Shown here: piece by piece, positions 8,418 through 16,469 of the stretch | Layout of the letters: every line of letters begins with the position of its first letter | Numbering within the stretch: the stretch's first letter is position 1 | Assembly (NCBI GenBank): GCA_030655315.1 | Contig: JAURVT010000042.1 | Location: 1-64,000, forward strand | Length of the DNA: 64,000 nt | Direction: 5' to 3' | Origin: Nocardioidaceae bacterium | GTDB taxonomy: Bacteria > Actinomycetota > Actinomycetes > Propionibacteriales > Nocardioidaceae | The notes under the pieces: model-generated | Databases searched by the model: none | Seen by the model: only the letters and a program-made list of their open reading frames with translations | What the model was told of the DNA's origin: nothing | Made by a program: the position numbers and the translations under genes

Positions 8418-9194
8418 TCAGCGGACGGTGGTGCGCAGGTGCACGCGGGTGCGGTCCGAGCGGTAGCGGTCGCGCGCGAGCTCGACCGGCAGGCCCCTGG
8501 CGTCGTGGGCCACCCGCGTCACGAGCATCAGGGCCGCCTGGGGCGCGGTGCCCAGCAGCGTGGCCTGCTCGAGCGTCGCGAGCACTGGCTCGAGCCACTC
8601 GTCGGCGGTGTGCGGGGCGGCGTCGAAGTGCCGCCCCATCAGCTCGTAGATCGAGCCGGTCAGGTCGTGGTCGGTGATGCCGTCGAACAGCGGCGCGGGC
8701 AGCCACGTCTCCTCCAGCGCGAGCGGCTCGTCGTCGGCCAGCCGCACCCGGACGACGCGGTGCGCCGCCGCCCCGGCGGGCAGGACGAGCGCCTCGGCGA
8801 CGTCGGCCGGCGCGGTCTCGCGCGACGCCGACAGCACCCGCGCACCGGCGCGGACCTGCGCGCGTCGGAGCTGCTCGGTGAACCCGAGCAGGCCGGTGAG
8901 GTCGAGCTCGATCCGCGGTCGGGTGACGAACGTCCCGCCCCGGCGGCCGCGTCGCCGCTCGACGAGCCCGCGCTGCTCCAGCGACGCCAGCGCCTGGCGG
9001 AGCGTCATCCGGCTGACGCCGAGCGCCGCCGCGAGGTCGCCCTCGGGCGGGAGACGGTCGGTGGGCACCAGGCTCCCGTCGCGGACGAGCCCGGCCACCC
9101 ACCGCTCGATCCGCGCGTGCGCGGGGTCGTCGCCGCCGTCGGCCAGGTCCGGACGCGCGTCGAACGCGTCGGCGGAGACCGTCAGGCGTCGCAT
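8418..9194 (-). CDS. GntR-family transcriptional regulator with UTRA ligand domain
   Basis: A 258-residue regulator. The winged helix-turn-helix spans about 25-93 (ARIERWVAGLVRDG, then LPPEGDLAAALGVSRMTLRQ, then [15 protein letters not shown]). A UTRA effector domain follows to the C terminus, placing it in the HutC/FarR group, which senses small metabolites. The ATG at 9194 is preceded by TACCAT and only 6 bases, suggesting a leaderless transcript; a longer in-frame N terminus would be non-native Arg-rich sequence. It lies just upstream of, and co-oriented with, the APC-kinase-oxidoreductase operon and probably represses it. Confidence 0.9.
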   Translation of the reverse strand: MRRLTVSADAFDARPDLADGGDDPAHARIERWVAGLVRDGSLVPTDRLPPEGDLAAALGVSRMTLRQALASLEQRGLVERRRGRRGGTFVTRPRIELDLTGLLGFTEQLRRAQVRAGARVLSASRETAPADVAEALVLPAGAAAHRVVRVRLADDEPLALEETWLPAPLFDGITDHDLTGSIYELMGRHFDAAPHTADEWLEPVLATLEQATLLGTAPQAALMLVTRVAHDARGLPVELARDRYRSDRTRVHLRTTVR

Positions 9195-9236
9195 CCGCCG
9201 ATGGTAGGCGTCCGAACCGCCCCGTCCCCCCGACTC

Positions 9237-9276
9237 GTCGGTGCCTGGTGATGCCGGGACGTCACCTGGCACCGAC
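9237..9276. repeat. 40-nt palindrome, family GTCGGTGCSTGGTGAYGCC (copy 1)
   Basis: The arms pair around 9256/9257: GTCGGTGCC at 9237-9245 with GGCACCGAC at 9268-9276, continued by GGTGATG with few mismatches. The same arm pattern recurs at 34626-34675. It sits downstream of no terminating gene on the left: GntR starts leftward at 9194 and the ABC permease ends at 9287, so it can serve as the ABC operon's terminator. It has no T-run. Confidence 0.7.
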
Positions 9277-9286
9277 AGGTCGGCGG

Positions 9287-11827
9287 TCACTCGGTGGAGA
9301 TGGCCCGCAGGACGTCGAGGCGGGCGGCGCGACGGGCGGGGACGGCGGCGGCCAGCACCCCGACGACGGCCGAGACCACGACGAACAGCACCAGGCGCCC
9401 CCACGGGAAGGACAGGTCGGTGATGCCGTCGTTGACGAAGGCGCGCTGCAGGACGGTGCCGAACAGCAGCCCCATCACCACCCCCAGCGTGGCACCGAGG
9501 ACGGCGATCGTGACGGCCTCGAGCCGCACCATCCGGCGCAGCTGGCGGCGGCTGAGGCCGACCGCCCGCAGCAGCCCGACCTCGCGGGTGCGCTCGATGA
9601 CGCTGAGCGCGAGCGTGTTGACGATGCCGAGGACCGCGATGACGACGGCGAGGCCGAGCAGGGCGTAGATGAGCAGCAGCAGCTGGTTGACCTGGGCGCG
9701 CTGGGCGTCGATGAACTCGGTCTGGTCCTGCACGGTGACGGTGGGCAGGTCGGCCACGATCCGGTCGAGGCGCTCGCCCACCTGGGCGCGGTCGGCGCCG
9801 GGGGCGGCGTTCACCGCGACGGCGCTGTCGCTGCGCGGGATCTGCGCGGCGGCGAGGGTCGTGAACGGCAGGACCGCACCGCCCACGACGTTGGACTGCT
9901 CGTAGACGCCGACCACCCGGGCGTCCTGCTCGCCACCGGGGAACCCCAGCGTCACGTCGTCGCCCACGGAGAGGTCGGCGTCGCGGGCGTCGTCCTGGCT
10001 GATCGCGACCTCGCCCTTCTCGACGTCGATCGTGCCGCTCACCATCGTGAGGTCGTAGACGGCGGTGAAGCTCGCGGAATCGATGGCCGTGGAGAACACG
10101 TCGTCGCCGTCGACCTCGACCGGGAGCGACTGCATCTGGGTCACCTCGCCGACGCCGTCGGTGTCGCGCACCTGCTGGGCGAGGGTGGTGGAGAAGTCGC
10201 TGAAGGTGGGCGAGGTGACGAGGTAGTCGGAGGTGAACTCCTTCTTCACGCCCACGTCGATCGAGGTGTTGATGGACGCCCCCAGGACCGACATCGTGGT
10301 GACGAGCGCGAGCCCGATCATCAGCGCCGAGGCCGTGGCGGCCGTGCGACGGGGGTTGCGCTGCGCGTTCTGGGTGGCGAGGACGCCGACCGTGCCGGCG
10401 GTGCGTCGGAAGACCCAGCCGAGGCCCGCGACGACGGGGCGTCCGATCACGGGTGCGCCGAGCGCCGCGGCGAGCAGCACGCCGAGGATGCCGCCCCCGA
10501 CGAGCGACGCGCCGGTGGTGCCCGAGCCCGCGAGCCCGAGCGCCATCAGGCCGGCTCCGGCCAGGGCCAGCACCACCGCGAGCACCAGGCGCAGCCGGAT
10601 GGACGACTCCGGCAGCGCCACCTCGTCACGCATCGCCGCGACCGGCGGCACGCGGCTGGCCCGACGGGCGGGCACGACCGCGGCCACCATGGTGACGAGA
10701 ACGCCGACCGCGTAGGCCACCACCGCCGTCCGCGGCTCGAAGACCAGCGGCGTGCCCGAAAGGTCGAGCCCGAACTGCCCGAAGACGAGCCGGAGCAGCG
10801 CCGCGAGGCCGAACCCGAGCAGCAGGCCGACGGTGGAGCCCAGCAGGCCGACGACGAGTGCCTCGGTGAGCACCGATCCGACGACCTGGCGCCGCGAGGC
10901 CCCCATGGCGCGCAGCAGCGCGAGCTCGCGGCTGCGCTGCGCGACCAGGATCGAGAAGGTGTTGACGATGAGGAAGGTGCCGACGACCAGCGCGATCCCG
11001 GCGAAGATCAGCAGGAACGTGCCGAGGAAGCCCAGCGCGGTGTCGATGAACGACTGGGTCTCGGCGGCCAGCTCGTCGCCGGTGACCGCCTGGAGGTCGT
11101 CGCCCAGCTCGGGACCGACGTCGGCGGCCAGCCGTGCCTGGCTCACGCCGTCGCGAGCCGTCACGGCGACCGAGTCGTAGACGTCGGCTCCCCCGAGGAA
11201 GATCCGCTGCGCGGTCGGGGTGTCGAACAACACGAGCGTGGCGCCGGCCAGGCCTCCGCCCGCGAAGTCGGCGATGCCGACCAGGCGGGCCGAGATGCGG
11301 GGGGTGCTGCCGGCGGTGACCATCTCGACGGTGTCGCCGAGGCGGAACCCCGAGCCCTCGACGGTGCGCGCGTCGAGCACCACCTCGTCGGCGCCGCGGG
11401 GCTCGCGACCTCGACCGATCGTGACCGTGGGCTCGCCGGTGGTGGAGGGCGCGTCGTTGTAGTTGAGCGCGAGGGTGGGCGCCCCCTGGCCGCCGATCAG
11501 CTTGCCGTCGGGGTCGAGCACGAACAGGCCCTGGCCCTCGACGTTGCCGTCGGCGCGGGCGACGTCGGGCAGCGCGGCGAGCCTGGTCACGAGCGAGGCC
11601 GGGATGGTGCGGTCGTCGACGACGAACCCGCCGCCGTCCTGCGACCCGTCGAGCCGGACGGTGAGGTCGGGGATGGTGCCCTCGACGATCGAGTCGAAGC
11701 TCTTGCTGATGGTGTCGGTGAAGACGAACGAGCCGGCGACGAAGGCGACCCCGAGCACGATGGCGGCCGCCGACAGGAGCAGCCGCACCTTGCGGGCCAG
11801 GAGGTTGGCCCAGGTGACCCGGCGCAT
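9287..11827 (-). CDS. ABC transporter permease, FtsX/MacB type with two FtsX units
   Basis: An 846-residue membrane protein. A first transmembrane helix near residues 12-32 precedes a large extracytoplasmic domain. An FtsX block with three helices (about 255-375), two central helices, a second extracytoplasmic domain and a C-terminal FtsX block (about 720-840, ending VPARRAARLDVLRAISTE) follow. VPARRASR near the middle is the equivalent signature of the first block. Such proteins are mechanotransmitting exporters or lipoprotein/peptide extruders rather than classical channels. The ATG overlaps the stop of the upstream ATPase gene by one base (TGATG). The cargo is unknown. Confidence 0.88.
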   Translation of the reverse strand: MRRVTWANLLARKVRLLLSAAAIVLGVAFVAGSFVFTDTISKSFDSIVEGTIPDLTVRLDGSQDGGGFVVDDRTIPASLVTRLAALPDVARADGNVEGQGLFVLDPDGKLIGGQGAPTLALNYNDAPSTTGEPTVTIGRGREPRGADEVVLDARTVEGSGFRLGDTVEMVTAGSTPRISARLVGIADFAGGGLAGATLVLFDTPTAQRIFLGGADVYDSVAVTARDGVSQARLAADVGPELGDDLQAVTGDELAAETQSFIDTALGFLGTFLLIFAGIALVVGTFLIVNTFSILVAQRSRELALLRAMGASRRQVVGSVLTEALVVGLLGSTVGLLLGFGLAALLRLVFGQFGLDLSGTPLVFEPRTAVVAYAVGVLVTMVAAVVPARRASRVPPVAAMRDEVALPESSIRLRLVLAVVLALAGAGLMALGLAGSGTTGASLVGGGILGVLLAAALGAPVIGRPVVAGLGWVFRRTAGTVGVLATQNAQRNPRRTAATASALMIGLALVTTMSVLGASINTSIDVGVKKEFTSDYLVTSPTFSDFSTTLAQQVRDTDGVGEVTQMQSLPVEVDGDDVFSTAIDSASFTAVYDLTMVSGTIDVEKGEVAISQDDARDADLSVGDDVTLGFPGGEQDARVVGVYEQSNVVGGAVLPFTTLAAAQIPRSDSAVAVNAAPGADRAQVGERLDRIVADLPTVTVQDQTEFIDAQRAQVNQLLLLIYALLGLAVVIAVLGIVNTLALSVIERTREVGLLRAVGLSRRQLRRMVRLEAVTIAVLGATLGVVMGLLFGTVLQRAFVNDGITDLSFPWGRLVLFVVVSAVVGVLAAAVPARRAARLDVLRAISTE

Positions 11828-12621
11828 CAGGGCTCCCGGGTGCTGCCGGTGGCGTGCCCGCTGCGCAGCTGGATGCGCGCCATGGTCTCGAGCACCGACT
11901 CGGCGGTGGGCGCGCGCAGCTCGTCGACCACCTCGCCGTCGGCGAGGAACACCACCCGGTCGGTGTAGGACGCGGCGACGGGGTCGTGGGTGACCATGAC
12001 GACGGTCTGGCCGAACTCGCGGACGCTGCGCTGCAGGAAGCCCAGGACCTCGGCGCCCGAGGTGGAGTCGAGGTTGCCGGTGGGCTCGTCGGCGAACACC
12101 ACCGACGGTCGGCTGACGAGGGCGCGGGCGCAGGCGACGCGCTGCTGCTGGCCGCCGGACATCTCGCTGGGTCGGTGGCTGAGGCGGTCGCGCAGGCCCA
12201 CGGTGTCGACGACCGTGTCGAACCAGCCGGCGTCGGGACGGCGGCCGGCGATGGACAGCGGCAGCAGGATGTTCTCCTGCGCGGTGAGGGTGGGGACGAG
12301 GTTGAACGACTGGAACACGAAGCCGATGCGGTCGCGGCGCAGCAGCGTCAGGGCCTTGTCCTTGAGGGAGGCGAGGTCGACGTCGCCGATCAGCACCGAT
12401 CCCGAGGTCGGGGAGTCGAGCGCGGCGAGGCAGTGCATCAGCGTCGACTTGCCCGACCCCGACGGGCCCATCACCGCGGTGAACTCCTCGGCGTAGAGGT
12501 CGATCGTGACCCCGGCCAGCGCGTCGACCGCCGCGTCGCCCCGGCCGTAGGACTTCCGGAGGTCGACCGCACGCGCGGCGACGGTGCGGGTGGGTGTGCT
12601 CTCGGCGGCCAGGTGCGTCAT
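11827..12621 (-). CDS. ABC transporter ATP-binding protein (LolD/MacB type)
   Basis: A 264-residue ATPase with Walker A GPSGSGKS (52-59), Q-loop Gln104, the LolD/MacB-type EMSGGQQQRVACARAL signature (153-168), Walker B VVFADEP (174-180) with catalytic Glu179, and TGNLDS D-loop region. It powers the FtsX-type permease encoded next. The ATG at 12621 follows GGGGGAGCACCG. No two-component sensor or secreted partner is adjacent, so the trigger and substrate cannot be guessed. Confidence 0.93.
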   Translation of the reverse strand: MTHLAAESTPTRTVAARAVDLRKSYGRGDAAVDALAGVTIDLYAEEFTAVMGPSGSGKSTLMHCLAALDSPTSGSVLIGDVDLASLKDKALTLLRRDRIGFVFQSFNLVPTLTAQENILLPLSIAGRRPDAGWFDTVVDTVGLRDRLSHRPSEMSGGQQQRVACARALVSRPSVVFADEPTGNLDSTSGAEVLGFLQRSVREFGQTVVMVTHDPVAASYTDRVVFLADGEVVDELRAPTAESVLETMARIQLRSGHATGSTREP

Positions 12622-12786
12622 CGGTGCTCCCCCTCGGACGGTGCTTGCCTCGACGCTAGTGCCAGACGGCGACACCGGTGCTCCGGAAGGACCCCCGTCA
12701 CACCCTGGCCCGACCCCGGCCTGTAGGAACGAGGGAGGTTGACGGGAGCAACGACCCGTCACGCACCCCACTCGGAGGAGTCGCAC

Positions 12787-13740
12787 GTGAGCAGCCGGCT
12801 GGAGACCGTCAGCCAGAGGATCGGGACGTGGTTCCCGGTCATCGTCGTCGCGGCCGGGGCGGTGGCCGTCGCCGCGCCCGACCCGTTCCTCACGCTGGAG
12901 CCCGCGGTGCCGTGGCTGCTCGCGCTGATCATGCTCGGGATGGGGATGACGCTGCGCACCGAGGACTTCGTCCTCGTGGTCAGGCGGCCGGTCGCGCTCG
13001 TCATCGGCGTGGCGGCCCACTACGCGATCATGCCGCTGCTCGGCCTCGGCCTGGCCCTGGCCTTCCAGCTCCCGCCGGCGCTCGCGGCGGGCGTCGTCCT
13101 GGTCGGCGCGGCCCCGAGCGGCACCGCGTCCAACGTGATGGTCTTCCTGGCCAGGGGCGACACGGCCCTCGCGGTCTCGATCGCGACCTTCTCGACGGTG
13201 CTCGCGCCCGTGCTGACCCCGCTGCTGGTGCTGGGCCTCGCGGGCCGGTTCCTGCCCGTCGACACCGGCGGGCTGTTCGTCTCGATCCTGCAGATCGTGC
13301 TGGTGCCGGTGGCGCTCGGCGTCCTGCTGCGCCGGTTCGTGCCGCGCGCGGTCGACCGCGCGATCGGCGCACTGCCCCTGGTGTCGGTCGTCGGCATCAC
13401 CCTCGTCGTGCTCGCCGTGGTGGCCGGCAGCGCCGGAACCCTGCTGACGAGCGGCTTCACGATCGTCGTGGTCGTGGCGCTGCACAACCTGCTCGGGTTC
13501 GGCCTCGGCTACGGCGCCGCACGGCTCGCCGGGCTGGACGAGCCCGCGCGGCGCGCCGTCAGCATGGAGGTCGGCATGCAGAACTCGGGCCTGGCCGCCG
13601 GCCTCGCCGCCGGCCAGTTCGGGCCCGCCGCGGCCCTGCCGGCCGCGATCTTCTCGGTCTGGCACAACGTCTCGGGCTCGCTGCTCGCCGGGTGGTGGTC
13701 GCGGCGGCCGTCCGTCCCCGCCGAGCGCGTGGACGCGTGA
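12787..13740 (+). CDS. Bile acid:sodium symporter (BASS) family transporter
   Basis: A 317-residue membrane protein with about nine or ten hydrophobic helices. It carries the BASS/SBF landmarks IMLGMGMTL in the second helix and VLVGAAPSGTASNVM in the crossover region, where sodium is coordinated. Despite the name, bacterial members carry organic anions such as pantoate, pyruvate or 2-keto acids. I use the GTG at 12787 because GGAGGAG lies 7-13 bases upstream; an earlier frame start lacks a ribosome site. The next gene overlaps its stop by four bases (GTGA). Confidence 0.85.
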   Translation: MSSRLETVSQRIGTWFPVIVVAAGAVAVAAPDPFLTLEPAVPWLLALIMLGMGMTLRTEDFVLVVRRPVALVIGVAAHYAIMPLLGLGLALAFQLPPALAAGVVLVGAAPSGTASNVMVFLARGDTALAVSIATFSTVLAPVLTPLLVLGLAGRFLPVDTGGLFVSILQIVLVPVALGVLLRRFVPRAVDRAIGALPLVSVVGITLVVLAVVAGSAGTLLTSGFTIVVVVALHNLLGFGLGYGAARLAGLDEPARRAVSMEVGMQNSGLAAGLAAGQFGPAAALPAAIFSVWHNVSGSLLAGWWSRRPSVPAERVDA

Positions 13741-14288
13741 GCACGCTCGTCGAGGAGCTCGCCTACGACGTCGAGGTCGTGGGGCTGCTCGCGTCGCGCC
13801 GCCACCGCTACGAGGGACGGCCGTCGGACGGACCGGCCCCGGCCGAGGACGGCGAGATGCGCGAGCGCGTCGAGGTGCGGGCCGGTCTCGGCGTCGTCGG
13901 CGACCGCTACTTCGGCCGCCGCGCCCACGCCCACGCCGCCGTGACGCTGATCGACGAGGCGGCCGTCCTTTCCGCCGCCCGTCGGATCGGCGTGGTGGGC
14001 CCGGTCGACCCGCTGGTGACGCGGCGCAACGTGGTGCTCCGCGGGATCGAGGTGGACCGGCTCGTGGGCAGCGAGGTGGTGCTCGACTGCGGCGAGGGCG
14101 AGGTCCGGCTCGCCGTCCGCCGCCCCGCCCGTCCGTGCGGCTGGATGGACCAGGCCCTCGGCCCCGGCGGCCACCGCGCCCTCCGCGGCCACGGCGGCGT
14201 CCGGTGCGAGCCGCTCAGCGACGGCGTCCTGCGCCTCGGGCCCGCCGTGCTGCGCACGCGTGTCGACCTGACGACGCTGCCGCTCTGA
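13737..14288 (+). CDS. MOSC-domain-like protein
   Basis: A 183-residue protein with MOSC-type features: GLGVVGDRYFGRRAHAHAAVTLID (in the first half), RRNVVLRGIEVDRLVG, and a late RPARPCGWMDQALGPGGHRALRGHGG segment whose Cys may act in sulfur or molybdenum-cofactor handling. MOSC domains are sulfur-carrier folds found in MoCo sulfurases and YiiM-like proteins. It starts inside the stop of the BASS transporter gene (GTGA overlap), so the pair is translationally coupled, but no functional connection is obvious. The substrate is unknown. Confidence 0.7.
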   Translation: MSTLVEELAYDVEVVGLLASRRHRYEGRPSDGPAPAEDGEMRERVEVRAGLGVVGDRYFGRRAHAHAAVTLIDEAAVLSAARRIGVVGPVDPLVTRRNVVLRGIEVDRLVGSEVVLDCGEGEVRLAVRRPARPCGWMDQALGPGGHRALRGHGGVRCEPLSDGVLRLGPAVLRTRVDLTTLPL

Positions 14289-14358
14289 GCCTTGCTCTCC
14301 GGGTCCGACCATGCCGCTCGGCACGGCCCGCGGGCGGACCATCGACCGGGGACGGTCG

Positions 14359-14621
14359 GGAAGGGCGCAGCGAGGACAGCGGGGGCGGCGGTGCCGGTCG
14401 GGTGTCGGGTCCGGGTCGTCCCACTCTGCGAGACGGGCGCATCACCGCAGGCTGCTGACCGTGGCAAACGGTCGCTTCCCGTGGTAATTCACCATGCTTC
14501 GCGCCTGTTTGCCACGGTTCGTGTCCTCGGAAACCCGGTCCGTCTCGCAGAGTGAGACCGACTGACGCCGACGCGGACCCGACCGAGGTCCCCGCCCGCA
14601 CCCTCCTCGCTGCGCCCTTCC
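14359..14621. repeat. Palindromic repeat element, copy 1 (141-bp core 14418-14558) with outer inverted arms
   Basis: The 409-base gap after the MOSC gene is filled by nested inverted repeats. Core: GTCCCACTCTGCGAGACGG (14418-14436) pairs with CCGTCTCGCAGAGTGAGAC (14540-14558) with one mismatch. Inside it ACCGTGGCAAAC (14458-14469) pairs perfectly with GTTTGCCACGGT (14507-14518); both centre on 14488. Outside, GGAAGGGCGCAGCGAGGA (14359-14376) is matched by its reverse complement at 14604-14621. A 141-bp relative in the opposite orientation lies at 62636-62776. No ORF is convincing, so this looks like a non-coding mobile or structural repeat. Confidence 0.8.
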
Positions 14622-14697
14622 AGACCCCCCGGCACGGAGGGTCCGCCCAGCCGCCGCACCGACAGCAGCGTCGGACCCAAGAAGAACCCCAGCACCC

Positions 14698-15537
14698 TCA
14701 GGTCAGGCGCGTGACGTGCACCTCGGCCGACATGTCGGCGGTGACGGAGCCGGAGAAGATGCCGCGGAGGGGGGCGATGTCGTCGTAGGCGCGGCCGCGG
14801 CCGACGACCACGTGGCGGTCGCCGGGGACGATGTCGTTGGTGGGGTCGTAGCCCACCCAGTCGCCGTCGAACCACTCGATCCAGGCGTGCGACTCGCCCG
14901 CGACCGTCTCGCCGACCTCGGGCTCCTCGCTCGGGTGCAGGTACCCCGACACGTACCGGGCGGGGACGCCGGCGGCGCGCAGGCCGCCGAGCACGAGGTG
15001 GGCGATGTCCTGGCAGACACCGGTACGGGACTCCCAGGCGTCGGCGGCCGTCGTCTCGACGAGCGTCGCGCCGGTGACGTACTCGATCTCGGCGTGGACG
15101 AAGCCGCAGAGGTCGCGTGCGAAGACGCTGGGGCTGCCGGCCGCGGCGGCGATCTCACGGGTCCGCGCCGCGAGGGAGTCCGGCGGGACGACGCGCGGTC
15201 CGAGGTCGAGCAGCTCGACGTGGCGGTCGACGAGCACCGGGTCGCGCAGGTCCGCCCACGAGAGGCCGGCGGGCTCGACCGGACGACGTCCGACGTCGAC
15301 GGTGGACGTCGAGGTGACCGTGAGGTCCTGGTGCAGCTCGTGCACCTCGAACGCGGTGACCTGCGTGCCCCAGTAGTCGCTGTAGGTGTAGGTCCACGGG
15401 TTCGGGGTGACGTCGATCCGGCTGTGGAGCACGTACTGCTCCGGCAGCGTCAGCGGCGTCATCCGTGCCTCGTTGTACGACGCGTTGACGCCGTCGACGT
15501 AGGTGAAGCCCGTGCGGTGGCTGATCCTCATCTGCAT
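14698..15537 (-). CDS. Transglutaminase-like cysteine protease-fold protein
   Basis: A 279-residue protein with a bacterial transglutaminase-like N-terminal region (MRISHRTGFTY, then YNEARMTPL) and a complete core triad: Cys175 in RTGVCQDIAHL, His217 in GESHAWIEWF and Asp231 in GYDPTND. It is probably a peptidase or amidase acting on a peptide product or tag. The ATG at 15537 overlaps the upstream stop (TGATG). It is third in the ATP-grasp / alpha-E / transglutaminase cassette, a combination recognised in comparative genomics as a likely peptide synthesis and processing system. Its natural substrate is unknown. Confidence 0.85.
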   Translation of the reverse strand: MQMRISHRTGFTYVDGVNASYNEARMTPLTLPEQYVLHSRIDVTPNPWTYTYSDYWGTQVTAFEVHELHQDLTVTSTSTVDVGRRPVEPAGLSWADLRDPVLVDRHVELLDLGPRVVPPDSLAARTREIAAAAGSPSVFARDLCGFVHAEIEYVTGATLVETTAADAWESRTGVCQDIAHLVLGGLRAAGVPARYVSGYLHPSEEPEVGETVAGESHAWIEWFDGDWVGYDPTNDIVPGDRHVVVGRGRAYDDIAPLRGIFSGSVTADMSAEVHVTRLT

Positions 15538-16469
15538 CAGTGCGCGCCTCCCAGCCAGCTCATGGGTGTCTCGGTGGAGAAGTACCGGTGGGTGATGGCG
15601 TCGGTCGCGTTGGAGCAGCTGCGCTGCAGTCGCTCCATCTCGACGGGCAGGTCGAACACGACGTCGGCCAGCGGGCGGTACTCCAGCTCGGCGCGGGCGC
15701 GTCCGAGGAGCCGCAACGACTCGTCGTCGAAGCCGGCACGACGTCCGCCGTTGCTCGCGAGGTTCTCCAGGCTGCGCTCGGCGCGCGTCAGGGCGTAGAC
15801 CACCGAGCGCGGGAACAGCCGGTCGAGCAGCAGGAACTCGGCGGCGTCGCGGTCGGCCTCGAGCCCGCGGTAGGTGCGCAGGAACGCCTCGTAGGCACCG
15901 GCGGCGCGCAGCGTGGTGGGCCAGGCGACCTTGGGGCCGTCGGACAGCGCGGCGGTGGACAGCAGGCGCGCGGTCATGTCGACCCGCTCGATGCTGCGGC
16001 CGAGGATCAGGAACTGCCAGCCCTCGTCGCGGCTCATGGTGGAGTCCGCGATGCCCGCGATCACCGACGAGCGCTCGCGCACCCAGGCGAACAGCGCCGG
16101 CGGACGCATGGTGCGCACGCGACCGCTGCCGATCGCGCGCCAGGTGGTGTTGATGGCCTCCCACATGTCGGTGGAGAGGGTCTCGCGGGCGCGACGGGCG
16201 CTCTCGCGCGCCGCCTCGAGCGAGGCCACCATCGACGTCGGCGAGTCGGGGTCGGTGGCCAGCACGCGCATGATCGCGCGACGGTTGGCGGTGCCCTCGA
16301 AGTCCTCGACGCCCATGACCGACAGCAGCTGCCGGCACGAGACGGCCTCGTCGATGCCCGGGTCCTCCACCAGCAGCTGGGTCTGGACGTCGAGGATGCG
16401 CGACGTGTCGTCGGCGCGCTCCACGTAGCGACCGATCCAGAACAGCGACTCGGCGATGCGGCTCAGCAC
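15537..16469 (-). CDS. Alpha-E domain protein (DUF403)
   Basis: A 310-residue, all-helical protein beginning VLSRIAESLFWIGRYVERADDTSRILDV, the hallmark of the alpha-E family. Conserved WEAINTTWRAI and IGRYVERAD / ILGRSIERVDMTARLL segments are present. The biochemical role is unproven; the family accompanies circularly permuted ATP-grasp ligases and transglutaminases and may hold their peptide substrate. The GTG at 16469 overlaps the ATP-grasp stop by 7 bases and its stop overlaps the transglutaminase ATG, so the three proteins should be made in step. Confidence 0.9.
   Translation of the reverse strand: MLSRIAESLFWIGRYVERADDTSRILDVQTQLLVEDPGIDEAVSCRQLLSVMGVEDFEGTANRRAIMRVLATDPDSPTSMVASLEAARESARRARETLSTDMWEAINTTWRAIGSGRVRTMRPPALFAWVRERSSVIAGIADSTMSRDEGWQFLILGRSIERVDMTARLLSTAALSDGPKVAWPTTLRAAGAYEAFLRTYRGLEADRDAAEFLLLDRLFPRSVVYALTRAERSLENLASNGGRRAGFDDESLRLLGRARAELEYRPLADVVFDLPVEMERLQRSCSNATDAITHRYFSTETPMSWLGGAH

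Noticed and set aside
9248-11968. A 906-codon plus-strand frame opposite the ABC permease
   Set aside because: It covers the FtsX-type gene exactly and gives only His/Asp/Gly-rich sequence; a shadow of codon bias.
12739-12786. Upstream start for the BASS transporter
   Set aside because: The extra residues lack membrane character, and a strong ribosome site directly precedes GTG 12787.
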